Shown here piece by piece: positions 55,700 through 64,000 of a DNA stretch of 64,000 nt. Source of the DNA: Collybiopsis luxurians FD-317 M1 (lineage: Eukaryota > Basidiomycota > Agaricomycetes > Agaricales > Omphalotaceae). The first letter of the stretch is position 1, and each line of letters starts with the position of its first letter. The stretch lies in the NCBI GenBank assembly GCA_000827265.1, contig KN834856.1, positions 1 through 64,000 on the forward strand, in the 5' to 3' direction. The notes below the pieces were generated by a model. It had not been told where the DNA came from and made no database searches. It saw only the letters and a list, made by a program, of their open reading frames with translations. The position numbers and the translations under genes were made by a program.

Positions 55700-58357
55700 T
55701 AAACTCTAGGGCGAATTTTCAAGATTCAAACTCAGGATAGGCAAGGAGAACAGCCAAGGGACAATGCATTGCAGGCCAAAAAAATACCTTTACATTCCAG
55801 ATACAAGTACAGTATATTAGTACTCTTATATCTATTACATGGACACTCAATATTGCACACAAGATTTAACTGAAAATCAAAATCCAACTGTAGGGATGAG
55901 AACGGTCGAGCCGCGCAAATGACAGGCTTGCACTAGACAGCGGCGCTATCGTCACCACCACGGATAGCGAGCCACACTTTGACTTTGGTGCCGCTGAACT
56001 ATTTACAAGGCCACATTTTGAACAAGCTGGTCTCAAGGACAGATATATATGGTGTGTGAAGAAATGACTTTTCGTCCTCTCTTATCCGACCACAAACAAT
56101 GAAATGATAATAACCTATTAACTGTAGCCATTCAATGAAAATTCTAAAATTTACGGTTATAACAAGATATCTTAAATACGTGATGTATTATCCATTAAGA
56201 TACTAAGTCAGTAAAAGAAACTCCGATTCTGCAATGTGACGGCCCGCTCCTGAGCCCTAACATTGCCAATGATTGGATTGGGCTGTGGTTAGGGTTTCTG
56301 CGTGCGCGCAGCGCGCCGGTTAAGTGGTTACGGGCTAGGTGGGTTAGGGGTAGGGTTTGGTTAGGAATTCGAGGTTCGAGGTTCGGTACATCATGTGAGG
56401 GTCTGGGGGTAGAGCCCCCGGGGTGTGCGGAGAGGTACGTCGTGGATATAGACTCATGTACATCATACTGGTACTTCACTACTCACTGGATACGCATGTT
56501 ATTGTTTCATGGCAGCTGTCCTAGCGCCGGAAGACTCGAACTGTATAACCACCTTCTGCTTCTTGTGATGGAGGCCACGGAGCCCGGATTAAAGCCAAAA
56601 CTGTTTGATAGCCTACGTGAAAATGCAGTGGCCATTGCTTATGATTACTGGACTTGCAATTAATAATATGTTTGTCCTGAGCACTTGTATGTCAATTTCT
56701 CACCATTTAAAGTCAAGCGAAACTCAAACATATTTTTGATTTCAGCCGTTGTTCATTGACAGCCGGTAAACATTACATCCCATCTAATGTACAATAGTTC
56801 AAATTCATAATATATCCATCGAGCGTACGCAGTGCTGATGGGATTGCCTAGAAGATGGATGTGTACATCGCTCGAGTCGCACTCTTCAATGGTCACGGCG
56901 CCAGCCTGAATCTCAGCAAGGAAAGTTTGGTCAGATTACATGTTACCGGTATTTTATGTCTCTATTCCATTTCCATTTGTGAGTAGTCGAAATTACATCT
57001 GCCATCAAGAAGCGAGTCGTGGACCTAGCGGTCTTGAAGTCGTCAGAAAAGGCGTTTCAGCACCTTGAAGAGCTATTCCAACCCCAGGCTGTGTTTGGAA
57101 TCATTCAAAGCTAGTGTCTGAAAAACGGATCCATTCAGGCATTAGCTTGTTATGTGCTGATTATCAACATTCATAATATTCAATAGTGTGGACTGGTCAT
57201 CATCCAGAAACATTTCCTTGAGCCAACGGGATGGTTGAATGTCAAAAGTATTGTTGCGGTCATTAGAGGATGAATGACAGCAAAGTTCATGTGGTACGGT
57301 AATGGCACCAAAAACGTCTGAGGTATTTAAATATAAGCCTTTCAAACTTCAAAGCCCGGGCCGAAGATCATTGTATCCTAATTCAGTTGGAAGATAATCG
57401 GCTTGGCGGAGTCGAAGCTCAAGTACCGTTGAGTTGAGTTCAAATCTGATACCTCTGTCGGCCGTTGATTGACCAACGTTCACAGAGCCAAGCTTTACCC
57501 CATTGAGGAACTCGAGCAAGCTTCAATTCAAAATCTCACAGCCTAGCATGGAGAAATCAACAAACCCGTTAATCGGGAGCATTTCAATAATCTTATAGAG
57601 TTAGCCTGAAGGAAGCCCAGGCCTTAATGTTTCTTTCTCATTGCACTCAGAATGAGGAGAAAGTCGATGATTTGCTTCAAAAAAAAAGGCTAGATCTCGC
57701 GATTATTGAAGCAGGTAAGGAGTATGCTGCTCTGCTGTGCACACCCTTGTTATATATCTGAGGACGAGACATTAGTCTGACGGTGATTGTAATGGAAAGA
57801 CAATTCAATGGCTATTAGATGAGTTGATGGGGTGAGCACTGGGCCCCAATTAAGACAATCTACATCCCCTGCTATCCAGAACACATGCCCTGAAAGAATA
57901 ATCCAATTACAAAGGGAAGGACTCAACAAATATCCAGCTCGACAATGAACAAAATAATGAGTAAAACCATCGAGAATTACCTTTGGAGCAGGTCTGCTGT
58001 CTTATGACCGGAATCATAATGATATGATCAGCAGCGTACAGCAATGTTCCCGAAGATGACGTCCTTGCTGGCGTTTTGATATTAATGACACGACAGCTGT
58101 AGCTCGGAGCCGGTGTCCAGAGCCTTATGGATGGAACAGTTACATCGAAATCTGTCATTGTTTAATTCTAGTTACTTGGTCATATCTCGGAATTATCGCA
58201 GTAAATGCCGACCGTGGCAGGGAAATTTCATTGCTTATTCATTGCATGCAAATAAATATATAAAGACCTAGTTTTGGGACCCCCTTCGAAAGCTGTTGAC
58301 TCATCCCCCCACACAGTCAATGGCGTCCGTGATATCTCCTTCGATACTTGCGCAGAC
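55700..58357. other. Mostly unassigned; GC-rich repeat at 56230-56440
   Basis: 56230-56440 is unlike its surroundings: CCCTAACATTGCC, a GCGTGCGCGCAGCGCGC run and the hairpin GGGGGTAGAGCCCCC. It is probably a repeat fragment. A plus frame at 56520-56663 and a minus frame from 58158 down to 57975 (MTDFDVTVPSIRLW) look protein-like but I do not recognise them. No complete gene is supported. Confidence 0.35.
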
Positions 58358-59739
58358 ATGAGTCTTAACTTGAAAACATTGGTCCTCATTCATTTGCTGA
58401 CTTACTACTTGGAACATGTCACAAACTCTAGTACGTGCACCAAGGTTTGTTACCACTAAACAGCGACTTTGGGAGCAAGTCCGCTCAAACAAGGTTTTTC
58501 AGATCATAGGGTACATGTACACATGGGTACTATATGGCTTTCTGTGCTCACAAACATGTGGGTGACTCAAGTAAAGCAGAATAGATGACCATAATTGATT
58601 TGCCAATTTTTCAATATCATAGGGGTCTACTATCAAAGCTTTCCAAAAGATCCAGTCCGTACAAAGGTTCTAGTGTGCTATCTCTTGATTATAGGAACTG
58701 CGCAAACTGTTATGCACATTCATGATGCCGTGCTTACCTTCGGGCTTCACTTTGGCAATACAAGTATGGTTGAGAACGTGAATCTGGGCTGGTTCTCAGG
58801 CCCGGTAACTACCGGAATGGGTATGCGCAACATTTGGTTCGTTCTATAAAAATAAGATCTTAAAATTCCAAATCAGCCAGTCTCGCGGTTCAACTATTCT
58901 ATGCTCACAGGATGACCATATTTTCACGCACAAATCATACCAAAGTGATTGGTATTACTGTGGTTATTGTACGAGTCACCAAATATTCACTAAATGACAA
59001 CTTCCGTCTCAAGCTCTTCATGTAGCTTGCCTTCTTTGCTACCATCACAGCAATTATAGGCGGAGTGAAAGTATTCCAAGGTCAAGGTGCAAGTCATGGT
59101 GGATATGCTAACTCACTAAGGTTTGAGCAGGTATTTAAAAAAATTGATTGTGTGCTCGGTGTTGAAATTGACTAGTTCTCATTCTTAGATGTGGCTTGCA
59201 TCCAGTTCAGCTTGCGATGTAATCATCACAGTTACAATGATTGTTCTGGTTTGTTGAAGATTTTCTACATCATATGCCTGGGCCTAATGGAAGTCTCTAC
59301 AAGCTTAAACATTCAAATACAGGAGTTAAGGAAACAAGACGAGTGGTTTCTAGACTGGTACGAATTTTGGTCGAAAGTGGCTTTGTAACAGGTAGATCAT
59401 TGATAAATATCCAAATTCCTTTATACCAAGATGACATGTTGACCTCTAGCTGTCCTGTTCATTGTGGATCTCTGCATTTTTGTGGCATTCCCAACCAAGG
59501 TTTATCACATTGCCATTTGTAATGGTTTGGCAAATGCCCACTCTATTACACTCCTCATTATTCTCAACAGTCGTTCCCACTCTACCTTGACCACCCATTC
59601 CAAAGGATCGTCGGATATAGTACAGAACACTCTCCATTTTGCCACTTTTCCTCCGATGGGGGAAAATATGACCCATCACAGCAATTTTTCGGAGCTGGGT
59701 CCAATGGAGTTCAGAGAACCAGTACGTTCGCTGTTTTAA
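58358..59739 (+). CDS. DUF6534 membrane protein (complete)
   Basis: Eight exons (58358-58444, 58503-58557, 58623-58820, 58877-58968, 59026-59130, 59189-59248, 59304-59391, 59450-59739) total 975 nt, 324 aa, with GT-AG introns and full phase agreement. The protein starts MSLNLKTLVLIHLL and continues GYMYTWVLYGFLCSQ, SFPKDPVRTKVLVCYLL, HDAVLTFGLHFGN, VQLFYAHRMTIFSR, MWLASSSACDVIITVTMIV, VVSRLVRILVESGFVTG and SITLLIILNSRSH. It is the best-preserved member here and the reference for exon lengths in the other three. It is predicted to be a polytopic membrane protein; no function is known for the family. It lies in tandem with the gene at 53 kb. Confidence 0.9.
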
Positions 59740-60408
59740 GTCATGCGAGAGGATATGCGAATATGCTAATCCTACTCTGGTCTTTAGCACTTTAGTATCC
59801 ATTCAAGTGCTGGATCAGATGCTGAAAATGGTAAAGAATATGCCGTCTAATGCATGAATAAGCCTTGGTTTGGTAATTCCCCTCGAAAGCTGCCCTTGTG
59901 AAAGATTCCAAATATTTTCGACATTCACATTCTAACGAGCTTGCACCTAAATTGTTAGGAATTGAAGCTTAGGAATATTGTAATACTAAAGTACATCTAC
60001 TGAATTCAGAGCTCAATAGTTTATTTCTCTTTCAAGGATGTACCCATACAATCCCATATCGAATCTGTATAATTATTCATTTAATTATTCTAGCCGGGAA
60101 GATATGTCGAAATCTTTATAAATGTCTAGGAAGATGTATGAAACTGAGGAGCTATATAAAGCCATGCCATCTGGGTAAATGAAATGATATAGAATTATTG
60201 TTTATAGTCGTTCATAGAGTAACTGGCATCCACTCTGAAAATTTAATTTGAAGAAGATGAAATGTGACAACCACAATTTTACGGAGTATCCAGGATCAAA
60301 TGACCTCTAGTTCTGGTAGATATAGTAAGTGAAGCCTATGTTTTGGGCCTTTGTCCACAGTGAGAGAGAAAGCTCAGAGACGTACCATTGCTCTGGCCAT
60401 TCCGGCAC

Positions 60409-61657
60409 TCAAATTTGAACTTGAAAATTGACCACCATATTGGTATCTTCGTCGGTTCGGGCAAAGTGAAGACTGTTTTGCACCACATCCCAAGTTTCTG
60501 TGTGTTTAGTGAAGTTTCGACTGTTAAGAATTATGAGGAGTGTGATTGAGTGCAGATTTCCTAAGCCACCACAAAATGCAACGTGATAAAGTTGATTCGG
60601 AAATGCCATAAATATACATAGATCTCCGATTGACAGAGCGGCTTAAGTGTTTTGGGTTTCTTAGATCAAAAAAAGAGGCAATAATAAAGATGAACTACAT
60701 ACCTGTCATGAACCCACTTTCAATCAACAGTCGCATATTTTTGTACACTACTTGTTTTGTTTGCTTGTACTGTGGATCCAGTTTTATAAGCTTTTGAATC
60801 GTTATCAGTTACTGAAGAATTTCAAGAAAGCCATAGCTAACCGAAACAATCATTGTGACTGTAATTACTGTATCACAAAGAGAACTTGATATGAGCCACA
60901 TCTAAACCAAAAGTAAGTTCAGTTCTGAACGATGTAATTCTCAGCACACACCTGCTCAAAAATTAAAGACTCGCTATACATACTTCTATTTTCTTGGCCC
61001 TGGAAAACTTTCACCCCGCCTATAATCGACGTAATGGAGGCAAAGATGGCAAGCTAAAACATGAGAAGCATGAAAAAAGACCTTATGCAGCCCATTATGA
61101 TGAATATGTACAATTACTACAACTATACCAATTACTTTGGTGTAGCTCGACCATGAAAACTTGGAAGAAAGTGTCGTCATTCTATGGACATAGAAAAGTT
61201 GAACCGGACAACTAGCTGGTAATTAAAGAGATGAAGCTGCTGCATGGAAACACTCTTAAAGTTCTTACCCATCACAGTCAGTACAGGGACCGAGAACCAT
61301 CCCAAGCCTGGTTGCTGAAGCAGGGCCATGTCCCCAAAGTGGGTGCCGAAGATGATTAATATATCATGAAGATTCATGGCCATCTGCAGGGTTCCTATAA
61401 GCAATAAGTAGGAAACAAGAATTTTGTGTTGAAGTCGATCCTTCGGAAAGTCTTGGTAGTAAACAACTGAAGTGTGGAAAAGAAGAGGATGATATCGTAG
61501 ATATTTAGTGGCACTATTGCTTCTGCATTGGGCTGGTTACTCACAAGTTTGGGAACACAAAAATCCATATAATATCCACGAGTAAAAGTATCCTATTAGC
61601 TGTTAGCAAATTATTAAGTTAAAGTCTAGATGATTGCAATTCCCATGAGGACGTACT
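60409..61657 (-). CDS. DUF6534 membrane protein, N-terminus uncertain
   Basis: Minus-strand exons 61599-61545, 61466-61269, 61215-61112, 61053-60952, 60901-60842, 60790-60703 and 60641-60409 (55, 198, 104, 102, 60, 88, 233 nt) are in phase to a TGA stop. They encode GYFYSWILYGFLCSQT, FPKDRLQHKILVSYLLLIG, HDILIIFGTHFGD, MWLISSSLCDTVITVTMIV, RLLIESGFMTG and SITLLIILNSRN. Its nearest relative is the LTR-broken gene at 18.7 kb (same lengths in exons 4-7, similar 5' flank). The preceding exon should end at 61657 (ADLFSIYIYSTYPR), but relative to the 18.7-kb copy it carries about 2 extra bases near 61707 and no in-frame ATG, so the first exon may be frameshifted. Confidence 0.78.
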
Positions 61658-61719
61658 CTAGGGTACGTGCTGTAAATGTATATGGAGAATAGATCAGCAA
61701 AATGCAAAGGTTGTGGGTA

Positions 61720-63826
61720 TTATCTAGACCTACGACTGCGCGACAAGGGAGGACAGTGGCATTCCAAGTAACCGATGTTGAAGTTTGGAGAACGGTGGGG
61801 AAGACTAAAATTATCGGTTTCTTTTGGGAAGGAAAGGTTAGCTTATATATAGGCTTCGAATACTGTACCATCTCGACCACTTTGTAAGTCACGGGTCACG
61901 GTAGTTCCTTACGAACTAAATTGTCCGCTGTCACCCATCTTCAATATTTTTTATGAAAAAAATTCAAATTTCGGGCACGCACCTATGGGCGCTTATGACA
62001 TTACAAAGTGGTCGAAATGGTACAGTACTACACACTTAACTCCACCGAGGCAAGTGGCATAAACAAACGAAAATCCGTTCCGTGTAGTCTTCCCGTTTAA
62101 CCTATATAATAGTTGGATCGCATTTCAGCCAATACCGCGCGGTTTTCAATATACTCGTTGTTATCAACAAAGTCCGATTATTGATTTACAGGAGGCCGAT
62201 CATCAGCTGATCATTGCACCATCACTATCATCCTCGCAAGGTGCTCCTCACTATTCTAGTAAATCCTTTCTCGCTGTTATGCTCATCATATGTTTTCTGG
62301 AATATTAGAATTGCGTAGCACTACTAGCATCTGAGTTTGACATTTATCGGGATTATAATACAATTTCCAGCGAGAATCTAGACTTTTTGTCATAGCCCCA
62401 AATACATACCATCTTCATCATGATGGTGTGTCGCAGATAAAACGAATCTAGTCTTAAAAGAATAAGGGTTTTGGGAATTTACACAAATACTAATCGAACC
62501 TCCAAAATCTTCGTCTGTCACCCCGAATATCACGGCAAGATGGGGGCGTTCCATTCGAGTTCATTGTGAATTACTATAGAAGCCTTGATGATAGTTATAA
62601 CACGACCTACGGCTATATACGATATTGTTGAAATTGAAATGTAACTGCAAAACTATCATTACCCTGAACAAATTTTGCCACTAATAGCAAACTTTCATGA
62701 AAACGCTGGAAAGTGAACTAACTGTCAACTTTCAAGAGAATTATCTTTCCGCTTATGAGTTATCACAATAAGCTCGATCAACACCTGGAGCGATTGCTGT
62801 GCGACAAAGTAAGCAGCGGCTGCATCCTGTCGGGAAGCAAGGAATATGAACAGGATTTACAAGTTTAACTCACAGCCGCCAAGCCAGTTTAGGGTTTGCC
62901 TCTACTGTACATTGAGTGTTGGGACAGCTCCAACTATAGTTTTGTTTGTAGTCCATTCAGTCGCTCATGCATTTGATGTTAAGACCTTTTCGGTCTTTTA
63001 AAGTTTAATGCCTCTAACGCGCGGCTCCACGGGCTTGAATATACGCATGGTGTACTGAGACGCGTACCTCTACGGAGAAACCTTATTTGTGTTGAGTCAC
63101 TGGGATACATGTGCCAAAAACCAGCCACCATTTGTTTCACAATCTGAATAACTATATAGGCATTCTTGTTATTTGCAGATGGGTACATCCAACCTCCGTA
63201 TATCTCGGGAAAGATCCTATTGCGTTGATGCAAGTTGTGGAAGAACAAGGAATAGATGGAAAAATTGTGAAAGCCGTGATTACAGTCATAGCAAACGGGA
63301 GAGTAGAGAAAATTTCAAGCTAATCGACCTGACAAACTAAATATATTTGCTTCCGACCATTTCATTACAACTTCCGACAATAACGTAGCACCTGCATTCC
63401 TTCCAGAAATTGAAAGAATAAGAACAGGACTCGGGAGTTTGACTGCAACGTCTGTTCAGGGTTTGTCGTTTCAATATTAATAATTCACTGACACGGCTGC
63501 CTTGTGGGGCCATTCCGTCTCTCATAGTTTCGTGCTAAGACTGTTTGGCATCTACAAGTCGCGCCTGATCCATGGCCTACGGGATTGAAAAGACACGTCT
63601 CATTCTTTCAAAAGAGACATAACATTTCCACTGCATCTTACTCTCCACCACGAGTCGCCCTTTGCTTCGAGTGCCTATGGTTTCATTACACAACTTCAGC
63701 CTTTTTTGTTCTGATTGATTTTACATACGAAGTTTTGGGACACGATATTCCAATCCGCGACTAGCCTGCGAATCATACCAAAATTCTGAACCACTTCCTA
63801 TTATTTACTTTGCTGAGATAAGGTAC
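61720..63826. other. No complete gene recognised
   Basis: The part near 61720-62250 is 5' flank of the minus-strand DUF6534 gene and shares motifs with 18370-18668. An exon-like frame follows a TTTGCAG acceptor near 63180 (WVHPTSVYLGKDPIALMQVV, then DGKIVKAVITVIANGRVEKI, stop at 63321-63323). It could be a terminal exon of an unknown gene, but no upstream exon was found. Confidence 0.35.
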
Positions 63827-63914
63827 GGGCACTTGGCACAGTTGGTAGCGCGCACGCTTCGCATTGTAGGACGTCAGTTGCGTGAGGTCAGGAGTTCGAC
63901 TCTCCTAGTGTCCA
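63827..63914 (+). tRNA. tRNA-Ala (CGC) with 15-nt intron
   Basis: The cloverleaf folds: acceptor GGGCACT/AGTGTCC with the G3-U70 wobble that defines alanine identity, D arm GCAC...GCGC (one A-C mismatch), anticodon stem CACGC/GCGTG with loop TTCGCA..T, T arm AGGAG TTCGACT CTCCT, and discriminator A. The anticodon CGC is at 63860-63862. A 15-nt intron (63864-63878) sits one base 3' of the anticodon, the canonical eukaryotic position. The mature length is 73 nt before CCA addition. A T6 tract follows. Confidence 0.95.
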
Positions 63915-63934
63915 TGTTCTGTGTGAGAACCTCC

Positions 63935-63940
63935 TTTTTT
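63935..63940 (+). terminator. RNA polymerase III terminator
   Basis: A run of six T residues lies 20 nt after the tRNA 3' end, the standard Pol III stop signal. Confidence 0.8.
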
Positions 63941-64000
63941 CAATTCTCGTTTACTCTTGCTTTTCCATCGGCGATCAGCTCGAAAAATTTTCTCTTTCCC

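Overview
The window looks like accessory, repeat-rich DNA from a basidiomycete fungus, most likely an Agaricomycete. The evidence is many short introns (about 50-65 nt, GT-AG), a NACHT-WD40 NLR-type receptor, DUF6533 and DUF6534 membrane protein genes, Copia and hAT elements of the kind common in mushrooms, and a eukaryotic tRNA-Ala with a 15-nt intron and a Pol III T-run. Nothing bacterial is visible.

Layout. 1-8.7 kb is mostly repeats: an LTR-like stretch, a 1.28-kb fold-back element with 445-bp arms, a CCGTA-rich MITE-like repeat, a broken DUF6533 gene and a decayed Copia pol. 9.16-14.45 kb holds a large NLR gene (N-terminal region, NACHT, 14 WD40 repeats), followed by a decayed opposite-strand gene resembling the DUF6589 family and a solo LTR. 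18.7-20.5 kb is a DUF6534 gene broken by a solo LTR and a nonsense codon. 22.0-33.5 kb is a segmental duplication: unit A has an intact eIF2A gene and a damaged alpha/beta-hydrolase gene; unit B has a gutted eIF2A pseudogene and an intact hydrolase gene. 35.2-39.9 kb is a large gene with an EF-hand and two ZZ-type zinc fingers; its start codon is split by an intron. 40.3-51.5 kb is a nest of transposons: a hAT fragment, an old gag/protease remnant, a Copia element inserted next to it (itself hit by a TIR element with an assembly gap and by a probable LTR), and a Tc1/mariner element with an open transposase frame. 53.2-61.7 kb carries three more DUF6534 genes. The window ends with tRNA-Ala(CGC).

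How the genes relate. There is no operon or evident biosynthetic cluster. eIF2A is a conserved translation factor and the tRNA is housekeeping; the rest are lineage-specific families (NLR, DUF6533/6534, EF-hand/ZZ protein, hydrolase) in a transposon-dense setting where duplication and insertion have visibly made and broken gene copies. Exon structures below come from reading splice sites by eye and requiring phase continuity. They are strongest where the exon sum is a multiple of three and paralogues share exon lengths (DUF6534 set, eIF2A, hydrolase B, EF-hand/ZZ gene, NLR).
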